Source: Ornithinibacillus californiensis (GTDB lineage: Bacteria; Bacillota; Bacilli; Bacillales; Amphibacillaceae). Taken from it: a DNA stretch of 64,000 nucleotides. This document shows positions 54,234 through 62,425 of the stretch, piece after piece. Where the stretch lies: NCBI RefSeq assembly GCF_001038485.1, contig NZ_LDUE01000019.1, positions 1-64,000 on the forward strand, written 5' to 3'. How positions within the stretch are numbered: position 1 is the stretch's first letter; the number at the start of each line of letters is the position of its first letter. The position numbers and the translations under genes were made by a program. The notes beneath the pieces were generated by a model. The model made no database searches, had not been told where the DNA came from, and saw only the letters and a list, made by a program, of their open reading frames with translations.

Positions 54234-55400
54234 ATGAAACTTACACATGATACGAAGCTAACTCTATACGACCTAAACATTCGACCGGATAAGAAGCACT
54301 TTATCGTAGAGGATAGTGCATCCGGTGACTTCTATGAGATGCCAAAGATTTGTATTGATGCCATTTCATACATGAAGAATAATGAAACTTTAGGTGAAAT
54401 TGAGAACCAGCTAAAAGCTGACTATCCTGAGGATGAAGTGGATATTTATTCGTTTACGGAGCAACTAGTGGAGTTCGGTTTAGTAAAAGATATTAATGGT
54501 GAAGCCGTAGTCGTAAGTAAGAATACTCACTCTTCCAAGGGGTTCGAATGGATTCCCTCTGCGATTGCAAAGATCTTTTTCAATAAAGTTACCAATAAAC
54601 TCTATATGCTTTTATTGGTTATTAATATATCGTTAGTAGTTTTCAACCCTGAGCTTATGCCACATTATAGCGACATCTTCCTATTCGAATCTATGACGCT
54701 AAACATGTTAACGTATATGGCACTTTCTCTAGTCTTAATCATCATTCATGAGTATGGCCATATTCTAGCTATCCGGTCACATAATCTACCAGCAAAGTTG
54801 GACATCGGAAACCGATTATTCTTAGTGGTTTTTGAAACAGATTTATCCCCTGCCTGGAAACTAGCTCCAAGAGAACGTAACCCTCTCTATTTTGCAGGAA
54901 TGTCATTTGAACAAGTAGTCATCTTTATTTCATTTTTAACGATGTTATTTTTTACAGAAAGTAATTCGATTATAGCTGGGCTACTAAGCATGGTAGTATT
55001 AGATATCTTTATAAAATCCATTTACCAACTGAGTTTCTTTATGAAAACAGACATGTATTATATCGTTGAAAATTGGACTGGCTCATATAACCTGATGGAG
55101 AATGGGAAGCAATACTTAAGCAAATGGATTCCTTTTCTTAAGAAAGATGATACAACCGAAGCGTTTGATGATGAACTACCAGCGATTCGTTTATACAGTT
55201 GGTTTTATCTTTTAGGAATTCTACTCATGTTTCTATTACTTGGCTTCTACATTATCCCACAGACAATTCATGCACTCTACCATGTCATCGAAAACCTGTG
55301 GTTACCAAACGGACCATACTTCTGGGATTCCGTTATATTCTTAGGGCAAGCCATTCTTATGATCGGTCTCCTACTTTATGCCAAACTAAAAAATAGCTAG
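54234..55400 (+). CDS. PqqD-like/M50 membrane metalloprotease
   Basis: A 388-aa protein. Residues 1-95 form a PqqD/RRE-like winged-helix domain (FYEMPKICIDAISYMKNNETLGEIENQL, VDIYSFTEQLVEFGLV). The rest is an M50-type intramembrane or membrane-embedded zinc protease with about six hydrophobic segments. The zinc motif is LIIIHEYGHILAI (HEYGH at 172-176), and a probable third ligand Asp lies in FFMKTDMYYIVENW. It resembles YydH-type peptidases of modified-peptide loci. It follows the 22-aa gene and a hairpin, with GGCGGTG before its ATG. No radical-SAM, lanthipeptide or ABC gene is adjacent, so this would be a minimal system. Its stop codon abuts a REP element. Confidence 0.8.
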   Translation: MKLTHDTKLTLYDLNIRPDKKHFIVEDSASGDFYEMPKICIDAISYMKNNETLGEIENQLKADYPEDEVDIYSFTEQLVEFGLVKDINGEAVVVSKNTHSSKGFEWIPSAIAKIFFNKVTNKLYMLLLVINISLVVFNPELMPHYSDIFLFESMTLNMLTYMALSLVLIIIHEYGHILAIRSHNLPAKLDIGNRLFLVVFETDLSPAWKLAPRERNPLYFAGMSFEQVVIFISFLTMLFFTESNSIIAGLLSMVVLDIFIKSIYQLSFFMKTDMYYIVENWTGSYNLMENGKQYLSKWIPFLKKDDTTEAFDDELPAIRLYSWFYLLGILLMFLLLGFYIIPQTIHALYHVIENLWLPNGPYFWDSVIFLGQAILMIGLLLYAKLKNS

Positions 55401-55452
55401 GGGGACAGCCCTTCAACGCTTTGCAGTGATAAAGCAGTGAGGGACTGTCCCT
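55400..55452. repeat. REP-like inverted repeat, copy 6
   Basis: GGGGGACAGCCCTTCAACGC pairs with the right arm CAGTGAGGGACTGTCCC. It lies between the convergent protease and DctM genes, touching the stop codon of each. Confidence 0.8.
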
Positions 55453-56760
55453 TTATTTAGACCTCATTAGATCTGGCAAAAACGTCACAATCTCATCAAA
55501 AACTATAATCAACCCTAAACATAAAATCATCATTCCAAGCATCGGCATAACCCCTTTAAAAATACGAGATGCTGGTATGTCTTTTGCCACTCCACTGATG
55601 ATATACACACTTAATCCCATTGGAGGAGTCAGAAGTCCAATATTCATCACCAGAATCATCACTACTCCGAACCAAACACCATCAAATCCGAGCATTGTAA
55701 TTAACGGATAAACAACTGGTAAGGTTAATACAAAGATCGCAATACCTTCTAAAAACAACCCCAGTATTAAGTAAACGACTAATATTAACGCCAATATAAC
55801 ATATTTAGATGTATCAAGATTCGATACATATTGCGTGATTTTAACCGGGATGGTACTTAAGGCCAAAAACTTACTAAAGATGTCAGCTCCAATAATAATA
55901 AAGAAAATCGCAGCAGTTAACCGGGTTGTCTCATTTAAGGACTTCTTAAAATCCTCCCACCTTAATCTCCTCGTTATTATTGTCAACAGGAAAGCACCAA
56001 ACGCACCGACACCCCCAGCTTCAGTTGGGGTAAAATAACCGAAGTAAATTCCACCAATACTTAGTGCAAACAACAGAATAAAAGGCCAGACATAGGTAAG
56101 CGACTTTATTTTCACTTTAAATTTCTTCTTCTCTGTTACTGGTGCCAGACTAGGCTTTCTCCAAACCATGACATAAATAACAATCATGAATAAAGCCATT
56201 TGCAGTAGGCCTGGCACTAGCCCCGCGATCAATAGTTTTCCAATGGGCTCCATGGTCAATATGCCATACAAGACAAGAATAACACTAGGTGGAATAAGTA
56301 TTCCAAGTGTCCCTCCTGCCGCAACACAGGAGGTAGAAAGTGCATCATCATACTTGTATTTTTTCATTTCAGGAAGTGAAATCCTAGCCATCGTTGCTGT
56401 GGTAGCATTCACCGATCCTGAGATCGCAGAAAACAAGGCGCTCGTTCCAATCGTCGTCATCGCCAGACCGCCTTTAATATGACCAATCCATGCATCTACA
56501 GCAGTGTACAAATCACGCCCGAACCCACTATAGGATAAAAACATTCCCATTAAAATAAATAATGGAATTACGCTTAACGAGTACGAACTAGCGGATGAAA
56601 ATGGTGTAGTTCCTAATTGTACAATCGCAGCATCCCATCCCCGTATAAACGCTAGCCCAACCGTACCAACCACCAAAAGTGATATGGCAACGGGGACACG
56701 AAGCACGAACAAAACAAGCAAAGCCACTATCCCGATTATTCCAATGATTTCAGGACTCAT
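55453..56760 (-). CDS. TRAP transporter large permease (DctM)
   Basis: A 435-aa protein with about twelve membrane segments. Family motifs are IPLFILMGMFLSYSGFGRDLY, GSVNATTATMARISLPEMKKYKYDDALSTSCVAAGGTLGILIPPSVILVLYG and FGVVMILVMNIGLLTPPMGLSVYI. It forms the translocation channel of a DctPQM tripartite importer for carboxylates, driven by an ion gradient. It overlaps the DctQ gene by 4 nt (ATGA). It ends directly at REP copy 6. Confidence 0.92.
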   Translation of the reverse strand: MSPEIIGIIGIVALLVLFVLRVPVAISLLVVGTVGLAFIRGWDAAIVQLGTTPFSSASSYSLSVIPLFILMGMFLSYSGFGRDLYTAVDAWIGHIKGGLAMTTIGTSALFSAISGSVNATTATMARISLPEMKKYKYDDALSTSCVAAGGTLGILIPPSVILVLYGILTMEPIGKLLIAGLVPGLLQMALFMIVIYVMVWRKPSLAPVTEKKKFKVKIKSLTYVWPFILLFALSIGGIYFGYFTPTEAGGVGAFGAFLLTIITRRLRWEDFKKSLNETTRLTAAIFFIIIGADIFSKFLALSTIPVKITQYVSNLDTSKYVILALILVVYLILGLFLEGIAIFVLTLPVVYPLITMLGFDGVWFGVVMILVMNIGLLTPPMGLSVYIISGVAKDIPASRIFKGVMPMLGMMILCLGLIIVFDEIVTFLPDLMRSK

Positions 56761-57260
56761 CGATTATTCACCGCCAATCGAAAGTATGTGATAGCTTTAA
56801 AGATAGCCGTCAGCATAAAGATAATCACTGTTAAGGCGATGAGGAACAAAAATGGATGAACTGGCAGTGCTAATTCAGCCGTTGTGGCGTTTCTCTCCAT
56901 CATTCGAAGCCCATTATCGTAGATTTGTAGAGCCATCAACAAGGTAACCAAAGCAATTACTAGTTCAACGACACCTTGTACTAGATTCCTAGCCTTCTCA
57001 GAAAATCGTTCTACTAGAAAATCAATTGTGATGTGGTCACCTACACGATGAGTGATGGCCAATGCCAAAAATACAAGCATAGCCGAACTTAGCTCTGTTA
57101 ACTCGTAGGAACCCTTTAATGGGCTATTAAAAAAATTCCGTCCTATTACATCAAATGTTATAATCGCCATCATCAATAAAAGAACACCATTAGCCATCAA
57201 TTGCTGAATACCTGCGATTTTATTAATTACCTTCTTTGGCTTTTCTAGTATTTTTGGCAT
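56757..57260 (-). CDS. TRAP transporter small permease (DctQ)
   Basis: A 167-aa protein with four membrane helices. Recognisable parts are NGVLLLMMAIITFDVIGRNFFNSPLKGSYELTELSSAMLVFLALA and RVGDHITIDFLVERFSEKARN, the conserved DctQ core. The ATG at 57260 follows AGGGGTGA by about 7 nt and is preferred over a GTG at 57290 that would overlap dctP. It partners DctM and DctP in the same operon. Confidence 0.87.
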   Translation of the reverse strand: MPKILEKPKKVINKIAGIQQLMANGVLLLMMAIITFDVIGRNFFNSPLKGSYELTELSSAMLVFLALAITHRVGDHITIDFLVERFSEKARNLVQGVVELVIALVTLLMALQIYDNGLRMMERNATTAELALPVHPFLFLIALTVIIFMLTAIFKAITYFRLAVNNR

Positions 57261-57279
57261 GGCGAAATCACCCCTACGT

Positions 57280-58323
57280 CTACTTGCCACTCAACTCAAC
57301 CGCTCGGTCATATACCTTTTGCCCAGGCAGTCCCTTCTCATTTACATTATTAATCCAGTTTTCTATTGTTGGATTAATAAACTCGCTCCATTCGGCAAGC
57401 TCTGCTTCGGATAACTCATAGATTTCGACACCTTTTTCCTTTGCTTGCTCTACAGCTTCTCCTCCGAATTGGTCAAAAATCTCTCCCGTTTTCGTTGCCA
57501 TTCGTTCCCCAGCAAGTTCCATTATCGTTTCCTGATCTTCATCACTTAATTTATTAAAAGCCTCTTCATTCATCACGACAAACATCGTCGTAGAATAAAA
57601 GTTTCCAACCGTTGCATAATTGATTACCTCATCAAGCCCCCAAGTCTTTACCGCTTCCCAAGGTGCGATGGTACCATCTACAACGCCACGCTCAAGCGCT
57701 TCAAAGTTTTCATTCATCGGCATCGATACCGGTGTTGCTCCAAGTGCCTCTAACCATTCACTAGTTTCCGGTGAAGGCGAACGAATCTTCATCCCCTTTA
57801 TGTCCTCTATACTTTTCACAGGTTTATCCACGGTATACAACTGACCTGGATCTGTAGTATACAACCATAGGGGGACAGTTCCTTCATACTCCGCATCAAA
57901 CTCTTCAAACTCATTCATTAATGTCCATAGATTTTTAGAACCACTCACTGCTGTTTCCGCCATAAATGGAAGCTCCATTACCGATGTTAATGGGAACTCC
58001 CCAGGCGTATAGCCATGTACACTTAATGCAAAATCTACCGAACCTGTTGCTGCAGCATCAAACTGCTCATCTGGTGCTGCAAGTGCTGCTCCAGGATAGG
58101 AAGTAATTTTAATTCTGCCATCCGTCTTCTCTTCCAGCTCGGCTGCAAAGCTTTTGACTTCTTCTTCCATAAAGTGTGTTGGCGGGAAGAAATGAGAGAA
58201 ATCTAGCTCATGAACATCAGTTTCCGAACTAGCATCATCACTACAAGCTGCCAAAATAAAAATACAAAACCCAACCATTACTGCAAAAAACAACTTACTT
58301 TGACTACGTAAAGCCTTTTTCAA
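57280..58323 (-). CDS. TRAP transporter substrate-binding lipoprotein (DctP)
   Basis: A 347-aa receptor. The lipoprotein signal ends MVGFCIFILAAC. The mature protein has LDFSHFFPPTHFMEEEVKSFAAELEEKTDGRIKITSYPGAALAAPDEQFDAAATGSVDFALS, then DIKGMKIRSPSPETSEWLEALGATPVSMPMNENFEALERGVVDGTIAPWEAVKTWG. The Arg in KIRSP binds the ligand carboxylate in this family. TTG at 58323 lies 8 nt after AAGGAG and is the best start. A cre-like site lies 27 nt upstream. Ligand class is C4-dicarboxylate or related acids. Confidence 0.9.
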   Translation of the reverse strand: MKKALRSQSKLFFAVMVGFCIFILAACSDDASSETDVHELDFSHFFPPTHFMEEEVKSFAAELEEKTDGRIKITSYPGAALAAPDEQFDAAATGSVDFALSVHGYTPGEFPLTSVMELPFMAETAVSGSKNLWTLMNEFEEFDAEYEGTVPLWLYTTDPGQLYTVDKPVKSIEDIKGMKIRSPSPETSEWLEALGATPVSMPMNENFEALERGVVDGTIAPWEAVKTWGLDEVINYATVGNFYSTTMFVVMNEEAFNKLSDEDQETIMELAGERMATKTGEIFDQFGGEAVEQAKEKGVEIYELSEAELAEWSEFINPTIENWINNVNEKGLPGQKVYDRAVELSGK

Positions 58324-58350
58324 TGCGACCACTCCTTACTCTATTTTTAA

Positions 58351-58364
58351 GGAAAACGCTTACA
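58351..58364 (-). promoter_or_regulatory. cre-like site upstream of the DctPQM operon
   Basis: On the minus strand TGTAAGCGTTTTCC matches the CcpA consensus at 13 of 14 positions and differs by one base from the site upstream of the TAXI-TRAP operon at 6428. It implies glucose repression of both carboxylate importers. Confidence 0.55.
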
Positions 58365-58455
58365 TTGATGTGTAATGAAATAAGTTCTTGTCTATGTATA
58401 ATCATATATTATTTGAAATATGATATCAATTACTATTTTGAATATTTAAAATTTA

Positions 58456-58509
58456 GAGGGACAGTCCCTCACCGATTTATCACTTTAGCGCGTTGAGGGA
58501 CTGTCCCTC
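58456..58509. repeat. REP-like inverted repeat, copy 7
   Basis: GAGGGACAGTCCCTCACCG and the right arm GTTGAGGGACTGTCCCTC enclose a diverged CACTTTAGC middle. It lies in the divergent region between dctP and the ABC genes, the only copy here that is not near a stop codon. Confidence 0.85.
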
Positions 58510-58578
58510 TTCTATTGCATTCCAAACTACGGATTGTTATGTTAGTAGATAATAAGATTGATAGAGAGGAAATTGGGG

Positions 58579-59370
58579 ATGGATGAGAAGGTTTTAGCTT
58601 TAAAAGACTTAACTATGAGTTACTCGGGCAAGAGCGTGCTAAATGGCATTAATCTAGATGTGTATCGTGGCCAAATTATTGGGTACATTGGTCCTAACGG
58701 TGCTGGAAAAAGCACGACCTTAAAGATTATTCTTGGATTGGTGGAGGGATACAGTGGTACTGTAGAAATCTTCGGACAGGATATCTCTGCCACCGACCAT
58801 ACATACAAACAAAAAATAGGTTATGTTCCTGAAAATGCGGAGATATACGACAACCTAACTGCTGCGGAATACCTAACCTTCATTGGTGAATTATATGGCT
58901 TGGATCGCAAAAAAGCAGAAGAAAAAGCGAGAAAGCTCATGGAGCAATTTGATATGGAGGAAGTTTTCCATTCGCGAATTTCCTCATTTTCTAAAGGGAT
59001 GCGCCAAAAGGTTTTAATCCTCTCCAGTCTACTGCATAACCCAGATGTCATTTTCCTAGATGAACCTCTAAGTGGTTTAGATGCAAATAGTGTGATGGTC
59101 ATAAAGGATATGCTAGAGTCCCTCGCAAATCAAGGGAAAACAATCTTTTACTCCTCCCACATTATGGACGTAGTTGAGAAGATTAGTAATCGAATTGTGT
59201 TACTAGTAGATGGTAAAATTGCTGCGGATGGTTCTTTCGATGAGCTGAAGGAACAAAGCAAAGAAGGATCACTGGAAGGGATTTTCAACCAACTGACTGG
59301 CTTCGATGTTCATAAGGAGACTGCCGATAGTATTGTTTCGATTGTGATGGAGGATGGTCGGGATGCGTGA
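58579..59370 (+). CDS. ABC transporter ATP-binding protein, CcmA/EcsA-like
   Basis: A 263-aa cytoplasmic ATPase. Walker A is GPNGAGKST, followed by IGYVPENAEIYDNLTAAEYLTFIGELYGL, signature SFSKGMRQKVLILSSLL, Walker B DVIFLDEPLSGLDAN and switch YSSHIMDVVEKI. The PENAEIYDNLTAAEYL wording fits ABC-2 export ATPases such as those paired with EcsB-like proteins. ATG at 58579 follows AGAGAGG at about 9 nt. It overlaps the permease gene by 8 nt, so the two are coupled. Cargo is unknown. Confidence 0.88.
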   Translation: MDEKVLALKDLTMSYSGKSVLNGINLDVYRGQIIGYIGPNGAGKSTTLKIILGLVEGYSGTVEIFGQDISATDHTYKQKIGYVPENAEIYDNLTAAEYLTFIGELYGLDRKKAEEKARKLMEQFDMEEVFHSRISSFSKGMRQKVLILSSLLHNPDVIFLDEPLSGLDANSVMVIKDMLESLANQGKTIFYSSHIMDVVEKISNRIVLLVDGKIAADGSFDELKEQSKEGSLEGIFNQLTGFDVHKETADSIVSIVMEDGRDA

Positions 59371-60985
59371 TTTTCGTACGTTAAAGTTTCTAGATTTCTT
59401 CCAGCCAATTTTTCGCAAGGTAAATATTGATTATCCCATGATGCGGAAAATAGTGGCGGTAAAGCTCACGATGGATCAGCGCCGTGTTCCGACCATCTTG
59501 AATGATATGAAGCGCAAAGAAGGAAATCAGTTCCTAAAGTCATTATGGATTTACGCACTTTACGGAGTCTTACTAATCCCGTTTATTTTTCTAGGGGAAA
59601 ATTTCATGCTCCAATCGAGCATCATTATGGGAGTTTCCATGTTTATTTTGATGACTTCTATGATTTCCGACTATTCTTCCGTATTACTCGATATCCGGGA
59701 TAAGGTAATTTTGAATACAAAACCGGTAAATACAAGGACAATCAATGCAGCTAAACTCGTTCACATATCGATTTATTTATCCTTTATTACCGGGGCTTTT
59801 ATCACTATTCCGGCAATTGTTACACTGTTTACGTATGGAATTGGTTACTTCTTCATCTTTATCGTGGGAATTATTTTATTGGATATGTTTGTCATGGCAC
59901 TTACCGCTTTAATTTACATGCTGATTCTACGATTTTTTGATGGGGAAAAGTTAAAGGATATTATTAATTATGTTCAAATTTTACTCGCGGTTGGAATTGT
60001 CATTGGGTACCAAATCATCATCCGTGTATTTGACATGGTTGATCTTGTAGCTGTTTATGACTTTAGCTGGTGGCATGTATTTATCCCACCGCTCTGGTTT
60101 GGTGCGCCATTCGAGTTGTTGTTGAATCAAAATTATGCTACGGAAATGATCGTTCTATCCATAATAGCTGTGATTGGGCCAATTATTTCGATTTTCCTAT
60201 ACTACTACCTCATGCCATCTTTTGAGCAAAATTTACAAAAGTTAATGGAAGAATCGAGTAGTAGGAAAAAGAAACGCTGGAGTTTGAGTGATTTAATTGG
60301 GAACGTGATTTGTTTCAAACGAGAGGAAAGAGCGTTTTATCGGTTTGCATCGACAATGATCAGTCGTGAAAGAGACTTTAAGTTAAAAGTGTACCCATCG
60401 CTTGGGATGTCGTTTATCTTTCCGATTATTTTTCTTTACAATAATATGGAACTGCAAGAAATTACTGGAACCCCCCTTTCACAGGGTAGATCATATTTAA
60501 CGTTATATTTCGCAAACATTATTATCGGTACGGTTGTATACATGCTGCAGTTTTCTAGTAAATATAAGGGTGCTTGGGTATTTTATACAACGCCAATTCA
60601 AGACAACTCAGCCCTTTATCGCGCGACATTGAAGGCATTCTTTGTGAAGCTTTACCTTCCTGTCTTATTAGTATTATCTGTGGTGTACATTTGGATTTTT
60701 TCCTTCCGAATATTACCCGATATCCTTGTTATTTTGGTCACTTCACTCCTGCAGGTTGTTATCGCACATAAAGTATTCAATAAAGGAAAATTCCCGTTCA
60801 CCGAACCTATGGATTCAGCCAATCAAGGTGGTGGAACGGCAGGAATTATCATCGCCCTAATGTTAATCGTTGGCGTATTTGCCTTGATTCATTTCATCAT
60901 CAGTGTAATCCCGTTTGCTATCTACATTTATTTAGTAATTTTGATCGTGCTTACAGCTGTATTGTGGAAGGTCCTTCTTAAGTAG
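59363..60985 (+). CDS. ABC-2 type transporter permease
   Basis: A 540-aa membrane protein with about ten to twelve hydrophobic segments and a hydrophilic insert (about 290-340; SSSRKKKRWSLSDLIGNVICFKREERAFYRF). Only the pairing with the ATPase and the topology define it as an exporter permease. ATG at 59363 lies 9 nt after GGAGG inside the ATPase gene; the ATG at 59354 directly abuts that site. A REP element follows the stop by 12 nt. Substrate unknown. Confidence 0.78.
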   Translation: MRDFRTLKFLDFFQPIFRKVNIDYPMMRKIVAVKLTMDQRRVPTILNDMKRKEGNQFLKSLWIYALYGVLLIPFIFLGENFMLQSSIIMGVSMFILMTSMISDYSSVLLDIRDKVILNTKPVNTRTINAAKLVHISIYLSFITGAFITIPAIVTLFTYGIGYFFIFIVGIILLDMFVMALTALIYMLILRFFDGEKLKDIINYVQILLAVGIVIGYQIIIRVFDMVDLVAVYDFSWWHVFIPPLWFGAPFELLLNQNYATEMIVLSIIAVIGPIISIFLYYYLMPSFEQNLQKLMEESSSRKKKRWSLSDLIGNVICFKREERAFYRFASTMISRERDFKLKVYPSLGMSFIFPIIFLYNNMELQEITGTPLSQGRSYLTLYFANIIIGTVVYMLQFSSKYKGAWVFYTTPIQDNSALYRATLKAFFVKLYLPVLLVLSVVYIWIFSFRILPDILVILVTSLLQVVIAHKVFNKGKFPFTEPMDSANQGGGTAGIIIALMLIVGVFALIHFIISVIPFAIYIYLVILIVLTAVLWKVLLK

Positions 60986-60997
60986 TATGGATGTTGA

Positions 60998-61041
60998 GGG
61001 GACAGTCCCTCTGTGAAGTTTTTTACAGAGGGACTGTCCCC
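60998..61041. repeat. REP-like inverted repeat, copy 8, beside the RAYT gene
   Basis: GGGGACAGTCCCTCTGTGAA and the partner ACAGAGGGACTGTCCCC form a near-perfect hairpin about 175 bp upstream of the transposase gene. It shares its TCTGTGAA arms with copy 1 and is the most likely founder copy. Confidence 0.88.
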
Positions 61042-61216
61042 ACATATTCTTCAAAATCCAATTTTAAGAAAATCCATAGCATTATAAATACATTTCTCGA
61101 CCAGTAAAACCATCATTCACCAACCAACTGGTACCCTAAAACAAACTTTCCAGCATTTGTCCCATATCCCAAACCGTAATAAACTTAACTCAACAATAAA
61201 AGCAGGAGGGACTAAT

Positions 61217-61774
61217 ATGCCAAGAAAACACCGCGTCTGGTTCCCAGGTGCCACTTATCACATCACAGCTCGAGGGAATCGCAAGGACAAAATCTTTTAT
61301 GAAGAAAAAGACTACGATAACTATTTAGAGCTATTAACAGATATCAAAACACGAGAGCCATTCAATCTCCACGCCTACTACCTTATGCCAAACCATATCC
61401 ATCTACTAATGGAAACGATAGACACTCCCCCAAGTAAGATTATGAAATTCATCCACATGAACTACGCTATCGGGTTCAACAAAAAGTACGACCTCACTGG
61501 CCATCTCTTTCAAGGGAGATACAATGCAAAGCTCGTAATGGATGATGAATACTTCCTTCAAGCAAGTAAGTATATTCACCTCAATCCAAGCGAAGCAAAC
61601 ATTGTAAAAGCTCCTGAAGATTATCGATGGAGCAGCTACAGAGCATTTATGGACCAATCCCAGTCCACTTTCATAACCACAGAAAAAACGTTAGACAACT
61701 TCAAGTCAAATCAAGATTACATAGAATTTGTCCTAAGAAAAGAAGAAGCCATAGAACCTAAAAAAATAAACTGA
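61217..61774 (+). CDS. REP-associated tyrosine transposase (RAYT, Y1 family)
   Basis: A 185-aa single-strand DNA transposase-like protein of the IS200/IS605 Y1 superfamily. The HUH metal motif is YLMPNHIHLLME (His60, His62); the catalytic Tyr is in YFLQASKYIHLNPSEA (Tyr119). YHITARGNRK, GHLFQGRYNAKLV and YRWSSYRAF are also typical of the TnpA_REP group. AGGAGGGACTAAT precedes the ATG. RAYTs are normally single-copy and process REP hairpins found nearby; a REP lies just upstream. The gene has no terminal repeats of its own, so it is a domesticated or REP-mobilising enzyme, not a classical insertion sequence. Confidence 0.85.
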   Translation: MPRKHRVWFPGATYHITARGNRKDKIFYEEKDYDNYLELLTDIKTREPFNLHAYYLMPNHIHLLMETIDTPPSKIMKFIHMNYAIGFNKKYDLTGHLFQGRYNAKLVMDDEYFLQASKYIHLNPSEANIVKAPEDYRWSSYRAFMDQSQSTFITTEKTLDNFKSNQDYIEFVLRKEEAIEPKKIN

Positions 61775-61778
61775 GTTG

Positions 61779-61800
61779 TTGAGTTACCCACTCAATTATT
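61779..61800 (+). terminator. Weak terminator of the RAYT gene
   Basis: TTGAGT and ACTCAA pair around TACCC and are followed by TTATTTCT. The 3' arm overlaps the end of the small ORF on the opposite strand. Confidence 0.5.
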
Positions 61801-61866
61801 TCTAGCATGCACCTTGATTTCCTCTATTAAAGCTCTCTGCAATTCATCTTCAATTGAATGATGCAT
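61792..61866 (-). CDS. Possible 24-aa small protein
   Basis: An ORF with a strong ribosome site (GAGGAGGG, 5 nt before ATG). The peptide MHHSIEDELQRALIEEIKVH is amphipathic and helical and ends ARNN. No family is recognised. Coding is supported only by the ribosome site and helix periodicity. Confidence 0.4.
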   Translation of the reverse strand: MHHSIEDELQRALIEEIKVHARNN

Positions 61867-61975
61867 TGGATCCCTCCTCTTCTTACGATGTAAAATCTAC
61901 CATACTCGTTTTAACGATGCTATAATACTAGTATAAAAGTCCTAGACTTTAATAATCTTCTTGGAGGGGAACCTA

Positions 61976-62362
61976 GTGAAAAGAAAAGCAGCAATTCTAG
62001 TACTAGCTATCATCGCAATTTTTGCTTTATCAGCTTGTGGTAGTGTTAGTTCTGGCGGTAATGATTACATAAGCATCGTGCAAGATGGTGCATTCTTCGA
62101 TTATCCGGATACTTTTGTTGGTGATGCATTTGATGATTTCTTCATCGATCCAACTTGGGAGTATTTTGTTTCAGAGGAAGATGAACACATCGTAGAATTT
62201 AATGGAGAAGCAGAGTATATCGGTGAGAATGTTAATATCTGCCTACAATTTGAAGTAAACCCAGATACCGATGAATTTGAGGTAGTATGGGCAGACATTA
62301 ATGAATACGAAATGTCTGATGCTGATTATAATGATTTAATTGATACAATCTTTAGCTATTAA
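61976..62362 (+). CDS. Hypothetical small lipoprotein
   Basis: A 128-aa protein. GTG at 61976 is placed 6 nt after GGAGGGG. The signal peptide runs to LAIIAIFALSAC, with the lipobox Cys near residue 19. The mature part is very acidic, with DGAFFDYPDTFVGDAFDDFFIDPTWEYFVSEEDEHIVEFNG, a pattern like periplasmic beta-sandwich domains that report on secreted or cell-wall stress. No specific function is claimed. A REP element follows the stop by 8 nt. Confidence 0.7.
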   Translation: MKRKAAILVLAIIAIFALSACGSVSSGGNDYISIVQDGAFFDYPDTFVGDAFDDFFIDPTWEYFVSEEDEHIVEFNGEAEYIGENVNICLQFEVNPDTDEFEVVWADINEYEMSDADYNDLIDTIFSY

Positions 62363-62369
62363 CTTTTGA

Positions 62370-62422
62370 AGGGACAGTCCCTCACTTCTTTAGCACTTTA
62401 AAGCGGTGAGGAACTGTCCCTC
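62370..62422. repeat. REP-like inverted repeat, copy 9
   Basis: GGGACAGTCCCTCACTTC and GGTGAGGAACTGTCCCTC surround the CTTTAGCACTTTAAAGC middle, between the convergent lipoprotein and aldo/keto reductase genes. It starts 8 nt after one stop and ends 3 nt before the other. Confidence 0.82.
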
Positions 62423-62425
62423 TTA

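Noticed and set aside
57867-57881. GGGGGACAGTTCCTT, a REP-like word inside dctP
   Set aside because: It encodes the conserved GTVPLW segment of the receptor and has no second arm, so it is a chance match.
61217-61774. Full IS200/IS605 insertion sequence
   Set aside because: No TnpB gene and no element ends; sequence features fit the RAYT group instead.
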